In this document: piece by piece, positions 18,391 to 29,800 of the stretch
How positions within the stretch are numbered: position 1 is the first letter of the stretch
Layout of the letters: every line of letters begins with the position of its first letter
From: Lachnospiraceae bacterium
GTDB lineage: Bacteria > Bacillota > Clostridia > Lachnospirales > Lachnospiraceae
Assembly: GCA_017550165.1 (NCBI GenBank)
Contig: JAFZQH010000020.1
Location: 100,938 to 164,937 of the forward strand
Direction of reading: 5' to 3'
DNA: 64,000 nucleotides
Translations under genes and position numbers: made by a program
The notes under the pieces: generated by a model
The model's database searches: none
What the model was told of the DNA's origin: nothing
The model's input: the letters and a program-made list of their open reading frames with translations, nothing else

Positions 18391-20622
18391 TTAATCGGTC
18401 ATTCTCCTCTCTGTCATGACATCCCTGATAGATCTGCACAGCCCGGTATAACGGACTCTTTCCGTATCATTATATATCATTTTCTCAAATGTCTTCTCAT
18501 CTCCCACAATGGTCACACATCTCCTGGCACGTGTAACGGCTGTATATAAGAGATTTCTCGTCATCAGCATCTCGGGGCCGGAAAGCAGGGGGATCACCAC
18601 GCCGGGGTATTCGCTGCCCTGAGACTTGTGAATGGTAACGGCATAGGCATGTTCTAATTCCTCGGCATCTTTATATGTATAATCCACACACCTGCCGTCG
18701 TCAAACTCCACAGTTATAAGCTCTGCATATGTGTTTACGGTCTTAATGATGCCCATATCACCGTTGAAGACTCCCACTCCCGCGTCCACAGGAATATTAT
18801 AGGGCCCGGTGATCTCCCACTCCAGACGGTAATTGTTCTTCGTCTGCATTACCTTGTCCCCCTCACGGAATATCCGTCCGAACAGTTCTTTTTCATTCTT
18901 TCCGTATTCCGGCGGGTTCATGTATTGCTGAAACACCTCATTAAGGCGCTCTACTCCCAGATTCCCCTTCCTCATAGGCGTCAGGATCTGTATATCTGCC
19001 GGTTTGCAGTCAAGATACCCCGGGAGTTTTTCGCTGATAAGTATACGCATTACCTCTATCACCACATCGGGGGTGTAACGTTTAAGCATGAAAAAATCCT
19101 CGCTCTTGTTGTCAACCTCCGGGACCTCGCCGGCATTGATCTTATGGGCATTGACTACGATGTCACTGCGCCGGGCCTGTCTGAAAACATGGTCCAGCTT
19201 AACGGTGGCGATCAGCCCTGACTCAATGATATCTTTTAATACATTTCCGGGCCCCACGGAAGGCAGCTGGTTAACGTCTCCCACCAGCACCATCCTGGTC
19301 CCGGGAACCACAGCTTTAAGGAGGGAATTCATGAGGGAAATGTCAACCATGGACATCTCATCTATGATGATAAGGTCTGCCTCCAGAGGATAATCCTCAT
19401 TTCTGGCAAATCCCCCTCCTTCTTCACTTATGCCACCTGCCTCCAGCAGGCGGTGAATGGTCTTGGCCTCATATCCGGTGGCCTCGGTCATCCTTTTTGC
19501 CGCCCTTCCGGTGGGAGCAGCCAGTACTATGTCAAACTGCTCTGCTTCATAGCATTTGATAATGGTATTGATGGTAGTGGTCTTACCGGTTCCCGGTCCT
19601 CCGGTAATAACAGTGATACCGTTGCGAAAGGACTCCCTTACTGCGGTGATCTGCTTATCATCAAGGGTAATGCCTTCCTCCCCGGATACCTCTGCTATCC
19701 TTCTGTCCAGAACATCTTCTTTAATCTGATATAGGTCTGACAGCTCATAAAGCTTGGATGCCACATTCATCTCCATATAATAAAATCTTGCATCATAACA
19801 ACAGAGGCCATTATATTCTTTTACGATAAGTTTTCTTTCGATGGTAAGATCCATCCTCGCCTTGGATACCATATCTTCCGGCACCTGAAGGATCTCGGCC
19901 GCACGACGTATCAGCATATCTTCCGGCAGATATGTATGACCCTCACTCATTGCCTGGGACAGGATATAGAGTATCCCGCTCCTTACACGGCAGTCGGATT
20001 CCTTCGGGATCCCGACCTTCTCTGCTATCTCGTCTGCAGTCTTAAAACCGACTCCCGATATCTCCTCCGCCATGGCATAGGGATTATCATTGATCATGTC
20101 ATAGAGGCCGCCTCCGTACCTTTGATATATCTTAACAGCCAGATTAATAGTAATTCCGTATTTCTGAAGGAAGACCATGGCATCTCTCATATCCTTCTCT
20201 TCTTCAAACAGAACCCCTATCTCCTGCGCCTTCTTATGACTTATTCCCTTAACTTTTGCCAGGCACTCCGGTTCCTCCTCGATGATCCGGAATGTATCCT
20301 CCCCGAACTCATCCACTATCCTGGAGGCCAATGCCGGACCTATGCCCTTGATGATCCCGGATCCCAGGTATCGTTTAAATCCTTCCACATCGGCAGGCGT
20401 CTTTATCTCATACCTCTCAGCATTAAACTGACTGCCATAGACCGGATGCTCACTGTAATGCCCCCACGCTTCTATATACTGCCCCGGGTTGACATAATGA
20501 AAAAAGCCGACTACACTCGACTTTTTTTCATCATCTGATAATCTCAGAACCGTATATCCGTTTTCTTCATTCCGAAAAACTATGGTTTCGACATAGCCCC
20601 GGATACTACATTCCTGTGCCAT
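18391..20622 (-). CDS. recD2: RecD2-type ATP-dependent DNA helicase
   Basis: RecD2 is a 5'-3' superfamily 1B helicase that acts in replication-fork repair in bacteria lacking RecBC. The 743-residue protein has the long N-terminal extension of RecD2 (OB fold, then helix-hairpin-helix repeats such as GSGIIKGIGPALASRIV). The helicase core shows Walker A ITGGPGTGKTTT (about residue 340), Walker B IIDEMSMVD, and the C-terminal motifs DHVFRQ and VTIHKSQGSEYPGVV. Length is normal. It sits 25 nt upstream of comF and 1 nt after the flagellar rod-binding gene. Confidence 0.96.
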   Translation of the reverse strand: MAQECSIRGYVETIVFRNEENGYTVLRLSDDEKKSSVVGFFHYVNPGQYIEAWGHYSEHPVYGSQFNAERYEIKTPADVEGFKRYLGSGIIKGIGPALASRIVDEFGEDTFRIIEEEPECLAKVKGISHKKAQEIGVLFEEEKDMRDAMVFLQKYGITINLAVKIYQRYGGGLYDMINDNPYAMAEEISGVGFKTADEIAEKVGIPKESDCRVRSGILYILSQAMSEGHTYLPEDMLIRRAAEILQVPEDMVSKARMDLTIERKLIVKEYNGLCCYDARFYYMEMNVASKLYELSDLYQIKEDVLDRRIAEVSGEEGITLDDKQITAVRESFRNGITVITGGPGTGKTTTINTIIKCYEAEQFDIVLAAPTGRAAKRMTEATGYEAKTIHRLLEAGGISEEGGGFARNEDYPLEADLIIIDEMSMVDISLMNSLLKAVVPGTRMVLVGDVNQLPSVGPGNVLKDIIESGLIATVKLDHVFRQARRSDIVVNAHKINAGEVPEVDNKSEDFFMLKRYTPDVVIEVMRILISEKLPGYLDCKPADIQILTPMRKGNLGVERLNEVFQQYMNPPEYGKNEKELFGRIFREGDKVMQTKNNYRLEWEITGPYNIPVDAGVGVFNGDMGIIKTVNTYAELITVEFDDGRCVDYTYKDAEELEHAYAVTIHKSQGSEYPGVVIPLLSGPEMLMTRNLLYTAVTRARRCVTIVGDEKTFEKMIYNDTERVRYTGLCRSIRDVMTERRMTD

Positions 20623-20623
20623 A

Positions 20624-20986
20624 TTACTCTAAATTATAATTCCTTTTCATTTGTTCATAAAGCTTCTGGGCAAGTCCCAGACCCTGGCCGTTCTGAACCG
20701 CCTGTGAAGAATAATCCTTGATCAGTTCTTCCTTGTAATAATCGGTAAGGGAAGACGCATAATTTGACTCCAGTTCGTTCTTCGGGACCATCTTCTCCAT
20801 GGTCTTAAACATCTGCTCTATAAAATAACTCTCAAACTCCTTGCAGACGTCCATAAGCTCATCGTCAGAAGCCTTGGAATAGTCTCTGTCCAGACCGGAT
20901 TCCAGCTTGGCCGCGGCACTGTTAAGCTGCTGACCGGATATCTGCGAGTATAACTGATTGGTCAATGCATCCATAGATACTGCCAT
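20624..20986 (-). CDS. Flagellar rod-binding protein (FlgJ N-terminal domain only)
   Basis: A 120-residue protein equal to the rod-binding half of FlgJ, without the muramidase domain. The family core is KASDDELMDVCKEFESYFIEQMFKTM and the C-terminus is YYKEELIKDYSSQ-AVQNGQGLGLAQKLYEQ. It probably caps or scaffolds rod assembly, and a separate enzyme must open the peptidoglycan. AGGAGG lies 7 nt before the ATG. It follows flgG, as expected for rod genes. Confidence 0.92.
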   Translation of the reverse strand: MAVSMDALTNQLYSQISGQQLNSAAAKLESGLDRDYSKASDDELMDVCKEFESYFIEQMFKTMEKMVPKNELESNYASSLTDYYKEELIKDYSSQAVQNGQGLGLAQKLYEQMKRNYNLE

Positions 20987-21017
20987 ATGTTACCCTCCTT
21001 ATGCGAAGACGCTTATG

Positions 21018-21830
21018 TTATCGTTTAAGCTGATTAGCCTGGCCCAGCATCTCATCCGATGCCTGAATGGCCTTGGAGTTCATCTCGTATGCTCTCTGGG
21101 CAACGATCAGATTGACCATCTCATCCGCAACCTGAACATTGGATCCTTCTACATATCCCTGCTTAATGGAGCTTTTCAGTACATCGCCCTCATTCTCGTT
21201 AATGGCTTCTCCCGATGCGTCGGATACGGCATATATGCTGCCTGCCAGCTTGTTAAGTCCCGCAGGATTATTGAACTGGAAGAGACCGATCTGCATATTG
21301 AGGTCCGTGAGTGATGAATCATCGTTCCTGATGTAAAAATGACCGTCATTGGTGGCAACTATCCTTGAAGATACTATATCACCGCTGAAGGTAACGGGTT
21401 CTCCTTCCGTATTCAGTACCGGATAACCATCATTATTGGTAAGGACAAGCCCTTCTCCGCCAAGAGCCAGTTTAAGATCACCGTTCCTGGTGTAATAAAC
21501 CTCTTCGTTAGGTCCCTGAACTGCGAAGAATCCCGCGCCGTCAATGGCAAATGCCGTGGGGTTATCCGATGCAAAGAACGCTCCCTGTGAGAACATGGTG
21601 GTGATAGCCGCAGGCCTGGTACCTAATCCCACCTGTGCGGGAATAGGCTTCTGCGCACCATTGGCTGTGGTGGTCTCTGTCTTTATCGTTTGATACAGCA
21701 GTGTCTTAAACTCTGCCTTTTCAGTCTTATATCCTGTGGTGTTAACATTCGCCAGATTATTGGCAATGGTATCAACATTTGTCTGCTGGGAAACCATTCC
21801 CGATGCTGCAGACCAGAGAGATCTCATCAT
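21018..21830 (-). CDS. flgG: Flagellar basal-body rod protein FlgG (FlhP-like)
   Basis: Distal rod protein, 270 residues. The N-terminal rod signature is MRSLWSAASGMVSQQTNVD followed by TIANNLANVNTTGYKTEKAEF. The central D1 domain has DGAGFFAVQGPNEEVYYTRNG. The C-terminal segment (EGSNVQVADEMVNLIVAQRA, then YEMNSKAIQASDEML) forms the coiled coil with the N-terminus. AGGAGG precedes the double ATG. In B. subtilis the counterpart is flhP, also after mbl and flhO. Confidence 0.95.
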   Translation of the reverse strand: MMRSLWSAASGMVSQQTNVDTIANNLANVNTTGYKTEKAEFKTLLYQTIKTETTTANGAQKPIPAQVGLGTRPAAITTMFSQGAFFASDNPTAFAIDGAGFFAVQGPNEEVYYTRNGDLKLALGGEGLVLTNNDGYPVLNTEGEPVTFSGDIVSSRIVATNDGHFYIRNDDSSLTDLNMQIGLFQFNNPAGLNKLAGSIYAVSDASGEAINENEGDVLKSSIKQGYVEGSNVQVADEMVNLIVAQRAYEMNSKAIQASDEMLGQANQLKR

Positions 21831-21842
21831 AAGCTATACCTC

Positions 21843-22658
21843 CTAAACTCTTCCAACATCATTAACTGCTTTACCAAGTGAATCATCGATAGCCTGAATA
21901 ACCTTCTGGTTCGTCTCATAGGCTCTGGTGGTGGTGATCATCTCCACCATCTCGTATACTACATTAACATTGGACATCTCCAATGTTTCCTGACGAACTC
22001 TGGCTCCGGAGTCGATTATGGTTCCTCCGGGCTGGAGGTCATACATATTTTCTCCGTATTTGCGGATATAATTATAGTCTTCTACATCCACGACACCCAA
22101 TTGAGCGATCTCTTCATTATTCTGGTAGACTCTTCCGTCCTCATCTACCTTGAAATCAAGCAATGGATTGATCTGGATAGCCCCGGTGGGAATACCTCCT
22201 GCCACCTGGTTAGTGGATGCAAGTGCCGCATCTTTGCTTAAAACAAAATCGCCATCCTTCGTAACGAGATAACCCTCCTTGGTCAAAGTAAATGCACCGT
22301 CTCTGGTGTACTTAATGGAGCTGACGCCGGCCTTGTTGGTGAAGGATATAGCAAAGAATCCGTCACCGTCAAGTGCCATGTCATATTTGTTATCAGTTAC
22401 TCGGAATGGCCCTTGCGCATAATCCGTATATGTCTCGCCTATCTTAACGCCAAGGCTTGCACCGCCTAATCCTCTGGGAATACCATATTCAGAAGAGTCC
22501 TTGAGCTTGATGGCCAATACCTCGTTGAAGGCCTGGGATGTTGAACCCTCCTTCTTAAAACCGTTGGTAGCCGAATTGGCCAGATTGTTCGTCAGAACAT
22601 CCATTCTGTTCATCTGGTTGATCATTCCCGTGTAAGCAGTGTACAAGCCTTTTGTCAT
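21843..22658 (-). CDS. flgF: Flagellar hook-basal body protein FlgF (FlhO-like)
   Basis: Proximal rod protein, 271 residues. The N-terminus is MTKGLYTAYTGMINQMNRMD followed by VLTNNLANSATNGFKKEG. The middle has DGDGFFAISFTNKAG, and the C-terminus has MSNVNVVYEMVEMITTTRAY and ETNQKVIQAID. The product is secreted by the flagellar type III system without a cleaved signal. It lies 3 nt after mbl and 12 nt before flgG. FlgF and FlgG are similar, and order plus N-terminal sequence decide the names. Confidence 0.93.
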   Translation of the reverse strand: MTKGLYTAYTGMINQMNRMDVLTNNLANSATNGFKKEGSTSQAFNEVLAIKLKDSSEYGIPRGLGGASLGVKIGETYTDYAQGPFRVTDNKYDMALDGDGFFAISFTNKAGVSSIKYTRDGAFTLTKEGYLVTKDGDFVLSKDAALASTNQVAGGIPTGAIQINPLLDFKVDEDGRVYQNNEEIAQLGVVDVEDYNYIRKYGENMYDLQPGGTIIDSGARVRQETLEMSNVNVVYEMVEMITTTRAYETNQKVIQAIDDSLGKAVNDVGRV

Positions 22659-22661
22659 GGA

Positions 22662-23654
22662 TTATTCATCTCTCTTTCCGCCCATGAACTCTACGAATTT
22701 GCCTGTGCCGATGGCTACGGCTGTCATAGGTTCTTCGGCTGTCATAGTGTTGATACCGGTCTTGGAGGAGATAAGATCCTCCAGTCCGCGGAGTAAAGAT
22801 CCGCCACCGGTGAGAACAATTCCACGATCTGCCACGTCTGCCGCTAACTCCGGCGGCGTCTTCTCTAATACACTGTGTACAGCTTCCACTATCTGCAGGG
22901 TAGGCTCTCGGAGTGCCTCCTCTGTCTCTTCCGATGTGACTGCCACTGTCTTAGGAAGTCCCGTAACGAGGTTCCTTCCTCTGACATCTAATGTATCGTT
23001 CTCAGGTAATGGGAAACAAGTTCCGATCTTAACCTTAATGTCTTCTGCCGTTCTCTCACCGATAAGGAGATTGTGTTTCTTACGCATGTACCTGACGATG
23101 GCTTCATCAAAATCATCGCCGGCTATCTTGATCGATGAGCTTACTACCGTACCTCCCAGGGAGATAACTGCTATATCGGATGTACCTCCGCCTATATCTA
23201 CTATCATGTTACCACAAGGTCTGGCAATATCAATACCCGCTCCGATAGCTGCCGCTATGGGCTCCTCTATGATCATGACCTCTCTGGCTCCTGCCTGATA
23301 AGTAGCGTCTTCAACTGCCTTCTTCTCAACTTCGGTAACCCCGCTGGGTACACATACGCTGACTCTGGGCTTTCTGAAACTTTTCTTACCGAGTGCCTTC
23401 TGGATAAAATATTTGAGCATCTTCTCGGTAACTGTGTAATCAGAGATAACTCCCTGTCTTAAGGGCCTTACAGCTACTATATTACCGGGAGTCCTTCCCA
23501 GCATGGCTCTGGCGTCTTCGCCGATAGCCATTATCTTATTGGTATCTCTGTCAAATGCTACAACAGAGGGCTCCTTTAATACTACGCCTCTGCCTTTTAT
23601 GTAAACGAGAATACTCGCTGTACCTAAATCGATTCCTATGTCCGGTGCCATCAT
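22662..23654 (-). CDS. mbl: MreB/Mbl-family rod-shape actin homologue
   Basis: A 330-residue bacterial actin that guides lateral peptidoglycan synthesis. The ATP-binding signatures are IGIDLGTASILVYIKG (phosphate 1), VDIGGGTSDIAVISLGG (phosphate 2) and GIVLTGGGSLLRGLEDL (adenosine). Also typical are PSVVAFDRDTNKIMAIGEDA and MLGRTPGNIVAVRPLRQGVI. The name mbl rather than mreB follows the conserved order mbl-flhO-flhP seen in Bacillus; mreC and mreD are not present. It is the first gene of the long minus-strand series. Confidence 0.9.
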   Translation of the reverse strand: MMAPDIGIDLGTASILVYIKGRGVVLKEPSVVAFDRDTNKIMAIGEDARAMLGRTPGNIVAVRPLRQGVISDYTVTEKMLKYFIQKALGKKSFRKPRVSVCVPSGVTEVEKKAVEDATYQAGAREVMIIEEPIAAAIGAGIDIARPCGNMIVDIGGGTSDIAVISLGGTVVSSSIKIAGDDFDEAIVRYMRKKHNLLIGERTAEDIKVKIGTCFPLPENDTLDVRGRNLVTGLPKTVAVTSEETEEALREPTLQIVEAVHSVLEKTPPELAADVADRGIVLTGGGSLLRGLEDLISSKTGINTMTAEEPMTAVAIGTGKFVEFMGGKRDE

Positions 23655-23715
23655 GGATATAAATCCCCTTTCATGTATATAAACTGTATCACATTATTAC
23701 GCATTTACCTAAACC

Positions 23716-23744
23716 ATTATATACAATTCTTTTGGGAATTTAAA
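23716..23744 (-). promoter_or_regulatory. Likely sigma-A promoter of the mbl-to-glmS series
   Basis: On the minus strand TTTAAA (23744-23739) and a perfect TATAAT (23721-23716) are 17 nt apart, about 62 nt before the mbl start. The next clear terminator on this strand is after glmS near 5.2 kb. Internal promoters cannot be excluded. Confidence 0.6.
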
Positions 23745-23851
23745 GCATTTTTTAATTTTTTCACACACAAAAAATATAGAAATGCATATCCTGCACGTAA
23801 TATTTTTCGGCTATTTTGTATAAATACTTAACCTCTTTTGCAAAAATTCCT

Positions 23852-26800
23852 TCATTCATCAAAATAGCCCAGCCCGCTAAGCGCCGACACAAATCTCTGG
23901 ATATAATCCCATGTGGTAACAGGCCAGCGGAAGCCCAGACGGTACAGTACCTGCATGGTGTACTCACATTTACGTTGGAGCCTTATCTGTTCCCTGCCGC
24001 CGGGGGATTGCATATAAGCCATTATACTTGTGAGCTCCGTTGCTTTCGCCGGGTCCTTCTGGGCCTCGGAGAAGGCTTTGGCAAACTCCGGACGTTCAAC
24101 ATATCTGATGGGATAACCCAGTTGGCTCAGCTCATGGAAGATACCCTCCATGGAAATACTCTGATTGTTGAACACGTGGAATACCGTGCAGTCATCCGGG
24201 GTTCGGGTAAGCAGGACAAGGGCTTTGGCAACTGCGTCTATGGGGGAGAACTCCATGGTTCCGTCAAGCTGGTCAAAGGTGGCGCATCCCAACATTGAAA
24301 ATGCCCTCAGTCTTCCCATGGCCGAATTGGAGTCGAAATTGATCTGGAACTCCCCGTCACTGTGCCGTGCAGCCAGGTTGCCGAAACGCAGGATCTTTCC
24401 CTTAAGTCCCTTTTCAGCCACTGCCTCCAGAACAGCCCTCTCTGCCAGGAACTTGGAGTGTATATACTTGTTATCAAGAACCTGCTCAAAATACAGTGAC
24501 TGTTCATCCGGTTCAAATCCCTGCTCAAGATTATCCTTGTAAGCCGATGTAACAACACTCATGGTAGATGTCTGGATCATGGCCGCTCCGGTTTTCAGGC
24601 AGAAATCTATCAGGTTCACTGCCCCTCCCACATTAACATCCTCAATAATGGTTCCGCTTGCAAAATGCTTAACAACGGCAGCGCAGTTGATGACCGTATC
24701 TATCCCGCATCCTGCCAACTGTTCAAAGGTTCCGGGATCGGTCACATCGCCGTCTGTGATCATAAGCCTCTTTCCCACAAGACCGGAAATATCCGTGTCA
24801 AAATAGTAGAAATACAGTCTTTTCAATCTCTCTGTGGCATCTGTATCAGCCTGGGAACGATGGAGGCAGTATATCACTCCATCCGTCTCCGAAAGCAGCT
24901 CATGAAGCACATGTATTCCCAGATATCCCACAGTTCCCGTTAAAAGAACGGTTCCTGTCTCACGAAGTGCTCCCGACTTAAACCCTTCAAGGGTATTCTT
25001 CTTAAGCAGACCATTTATCCGGTCATAATCATAATCCCTTATATCCTTCTCCCCTGCCTTGCCGGCACCACCGGCATTTCCGGGAAGTCCGTCTCCCGTA
25101 AGGGCTGCAAGGCTGCCCGGGGTGGGATTATCAAATACATCCCCGAAGGAAATATTATATCCGCGGGTTCCGGCCTCTATAACCACATTGGTTACAAGAA
25201 GGGATGTTCCGCCCAGGTCAAAGAAATCCTCATTGACACCTACATCCTCCACATGAAGGAGTTCTGAGAATATATCGCAAAATGCCTGCTCTGCCGGGGT
25301 AGATGCCTTAGCCGCATCTCCCGACCTGTACAGTTCAGGTATGGGAAGACTCTTCATATCCAGTTTACCGTTAGGTGTAACCGGCATCTCTTCAAGCTGC
25401 ATATAGGCAGTAGGAACCATATAATTGGTCAGGGTCCTTCCCAGTTCCTTCTTGAGTTCTCCTATGTCCACGGGATGGTCGGCGGTGAACCATGCGCAGA
25501 GATGTTCGATGCCGTTGATCTTCTCTATCCGCACAGTCGCTCTTCCTATGCCTGATACAGAGCTTAATACGGATTCCACCTCATCCAGTTCTATACGAAG
25601 ACCACGCAGCTTGATCTGATTATCCCTTCTGCCGATGATCTCCACATTGCCGTCAGCTGTCCATCTCGCATAATCCCCTGACTTGTATACCCTCTCTCCG
25701 TGGTAATCTATGAATCTGTCAGCGGTCATCTCCGGAAGCTCGTTATATCCCGTGGCAACACCCAATCCGCCTATATAAAGTTCTCCTATAACTCCCGGCG
25801 GCACCTTGTTGCCGTCATTGTCCACGATATATTCCCTTACACCCGGCAGCGGCGGGCCGGCATTGACCGTATCACTCTCCGAAAGCTCCTGGGTATTGCT
25901 GGATACGGTGGTCTCGGTAGGCCCATAGGTGTTGAAAATGAGCCGGTCACCCTTACCTCCCTCTTTAAGTGCCTTAAGGAGGGCTTCGGGATATTTTTCG
26001 CCGCCGCATATCAATACCTTACAGTTCTCCAGAGCACTCTTGAATTCTTCGGATTCCATCAGGGTCATTATCCTTGAAGGAGTGGACCCGAAGACATCGG
26101 TGCCCGTAGCCTTCATCCTTGCCGCAAGCTTTGACGCATCATTGATCTCATCATCTCCCGCAACCGACAGGGTCAGGCCGTTAAAGAGAGGCATTCCCCA
26201 CTCTTTAATGGAGAAGTCGAAGGAAAAGGTAGTTACTGCAGTGAGCACATGTCCCTTGCCCACCATGCCGTTGACAAGGATGTTGCCCGGAGTATTGGTC
26301 ACATAGTTCACGATACCCCTGTGCTTAAGCATGACTCCTTTGGGCTTCCCGGTAGATCCGGAGGTATAGATCATGTAGGCCAGATCATCCTGTGATATCT
26401 CCACATCGGGTTTTGAGACATTATCTTCTATAACAAGTGATCTGATATCAAGGGCCTTTCTGTCCTTGAAACGCCCTATTCTTTCCTGGGTCGTGATAAT
26501 ATATGCCGCCTTTGAATCATCGATGATATGCCTGATCCTCTCCACGGGATAATTGGGATCACAGGGAATGTAAGTGGCCCCTGCCTTCAGTACACCGTAT
26601 AAGGCAAAGAAAAACTCAGCAGTCCTGGGCATGAGAAGAACAAGCCTGTCTCCCTTCTTAACCCCACGACCTATAAGGGCATTGGCAACTCTGTTGGCAG
26701 TCTCGTCAAGTTCTTTGTAAGTGTAATCCCCATCAACTGCCCTGATGGCCGGATGATCGGGCTTTTCCTTTGCGAAACGCTCTATCCCCGAATGGAACAA

Positions 26801-29800
26801 TACATCTGAAGGGATATCAGGTTTCACGGGTCTTTCACGGAAACTGTCAAGAAGGGCAGCCCGCTCTTCATCCAGAAGGGAAATGCTCCTTACCTTTTCA
26901 CGTATATGCTTTGCAAATTCATTAATGGCTATATAATATGACCTGATAAAGTCTTCAACAGTCTTCTTTGTGTATGCCGCGTTGTTATACTCAACCTCTA
27001 CCGCCGGCTCATTATCCCTGTCAACTATCCTTACTGTGATGCCGAATTTGGTCTGCACGGGTTCAAAGCCCTGAACCCTGACCAGGCCCGGGATATCCGG
27101 TTTTTCAACCACACCACGCTGATATTCATACATCACGTTAACCGAGAGTCCCCATTTTCCGGCTATCTCCGCAAAGGGATAGTTCTCATGTTCAAGGGCC
27201 TTATCGAATCCCCCGGCTACTTCCTTTACGAACTCACCTGTGGTACCGTCGGAAAGAACAGCCGCAAGGGGTATGGTATTGACAAACATTCCGAAGGTAT
27301 CGGAAAAACGTACATCAGACCTGCCGCTGGAAATGGTGGATATATATACATTATCCGAAGCAGTGAGTCTGGCGAGGGTATAATCAAGAGCAGCCAGGCA
27401 GAAGGATGCCTCCGTGGTCCCTATATCCCCACAGGCCTTTTTAAGTGTCCTTTCATCCAGTCTTTGATATAGAAAGGCCTTTTCTCCCGCAGCATCGGTT
27501 GAAGAGATAAGCCCCGGAAGCTCCGTGGAGGATTCGAAGTTCTCCAGCAGCTTTCCGAAATACTCTTCATATTCAGCGCTCCTCTCTCCTGAGAGCATCT
27601 CTTTCTGGTTCCTGGCGTAGGTGAAATAAGATGCGCTTTCCTTCTCCGGTCCTTTGCCCTCACCTTTCATGGCAGTTTCCATGTTCTTAAGGAAGATGTT
27701 CATTGAAAATCCGTCAAAGATCAGGTGATGGAAATCAGTATAAAGCCTTACGGCCTCCGGAGTCTTAACAATTGATGCTTCAAAGAGTGGCCCCCTGTTG
27801 AGATGGAAGGGTTTCACAAAGGACTGCTGATACTCAAGGACCTCATCCTCCGTCATTTCCAGAAGGGGGATCTCAGGTATCACTGCTTCATCCTTCACGG
27901 CCATTACCTGATTATCGACTATATCGAAATGCACGAAAACAGAGGGGTGGGCCATTAGGATCTCCCCTACTGCGCGGGTCAGCCGCTCCGGATCCGTTCC
28001 GGCGTCAAATACCATTACGGACGGGATATTGTAGGCAGATGAGTCAGGCTGCTTCATGCAGTCAAGATAAACTCCCATCTGGGCTGCACTTAAGGGTACT
28101 GCGTCCATATCCTCTTCTTCCGGAGTATCGCCTTTGACCGTCACTCCCCCCTTAAGCCACTCATTCAGGATGATATTCTCTATGCCTGTTATGGTTATAT
28201 CCTTAAATTCCTTGACATTTATATTAACCCCGAACCGTTTGAACAGCTTGGTGGACAGACGAATGGTACCGAGGCTTGTCAGTCCCAGATACTCCAGGGG
28301 TGTATTAAGGGGAGGCTCCTCCATGTTGATGGCCTCGCCTATAACCTTCTTCAGCTCAGTCTCAAGCACATTATCGACGTGGGACGTGTCCTCTTCCACA
28401 GGGGTAAATACAGGTTCAGGCAGCTTTGCCTTGTTAACCTTTCCGTTCTGGTTTAAGGGGATGACATCGATCTGCATAAGGGATGCGGGAACCATGTAAG
28501 GCGGCTTCCTTTCCCTGATAAATGCCGCTATATCAGCCGGATCTATCTTGGCATCACTCACATAATATGCCGCGATAGCCTTGCCGTCTGCTCCCAGATC
28601 CTTTGCCACAACTGCAGCATTCCGGACACCTTCATAATCCCGGATCACAGCCTCAACTTCACTAAGCTCGATCCTGAAGCCGTGGATCTTAACCTGGCCG
28701 TCACGGCGACCAATGAACTCTATCTCCCCATCGGTCCTGAAACGTACCACATCTCCGGTCTTATATGCCTTTTCATATTCTCCCCCATCAAAGGGATTAC
28801 TTACAAACACCTCTGCGGTCTTATCGGGCCTGCCGAGATACTCCACTCCCACATGGGGACCTGCGATCAGGAGTTCTCCCAATGCTCCCGGCGGAACCAG
28901 GTGGCCGAAGGCATCGATCACATAGCATTTAAGGTCTGAGAGGGGCTTACCGATGGGGATATTATCTTCTCTGGCAGTAACCCGGTATATTGTTGAAAAG
29001 ATGGTACACTCCGTAGGACCGTAGCCGTTGTGAAGCTCCACTCCCTTGGGCGGATCCATGGATGCAAGCTTCTCTCCTCCTACGGAAACAGCCCGCATGT
29101 AAGGATTCTTCATCTCCACCGCATACTGGCGTCCTACCTGGGTAGTCATAAATGCCAGGGACACCTTATTCTTTATGAAGTACTCGTTCATGAATGCCAG
29201 ATCAAGGCGCATATCCTCAGGAACGATACAGGTAGCTGCACCATACGAAAGGGCAGGATACATATCCATCATACAGGCATCAAAACCGTAGGATGCATAT
29301 TGTCCCACACGGTCATTCTCCGTCAGGTCATAATAATCCCGATACCAGTTGATGAAGCATACAAGATTACCGTGGGTCAGCTTGACTCCCTTGGGAACCC
29401 CGGTACTTCCTGATGTATATAAAAGGATAAACAGATCCTCGGGAGCAACCTTTGCGGTGGGCTTTCCTTCCGGAAGCGCTTCGATCTCGTCAAGGGTCAG
29501 TCTGGCCCCGTTATACTCCGTAATGATACTTCCCAGCTCTTCGGTGGTAATGAGCAGCTTAGCGGAAGCATCATTTACCATGAAATTAAGCCGCTCAGTG
29601 GGATATGTTCCGTCCAGGGGCTGGTATGCGCAGCCGGCCTTTAAGGCACCCAGGGATGCAACAACCTGATATATACCTCGGGGAATAAGTATGGATACCA
29701 CATCCCCGGTTCCCAGTCCGGATCTTTGGATATATGCGGCTATAGCATCCGATCTGGCGTCAACCTCTTTATATGTAAGAGCCTCCTCCTCATAAATGAC

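Noticed and set aside
23655..23851. Terminator after the NRPS gene
   Set aside because: Only AT-rich sequence with T-runs; no convincing GC-rich stem was seen.
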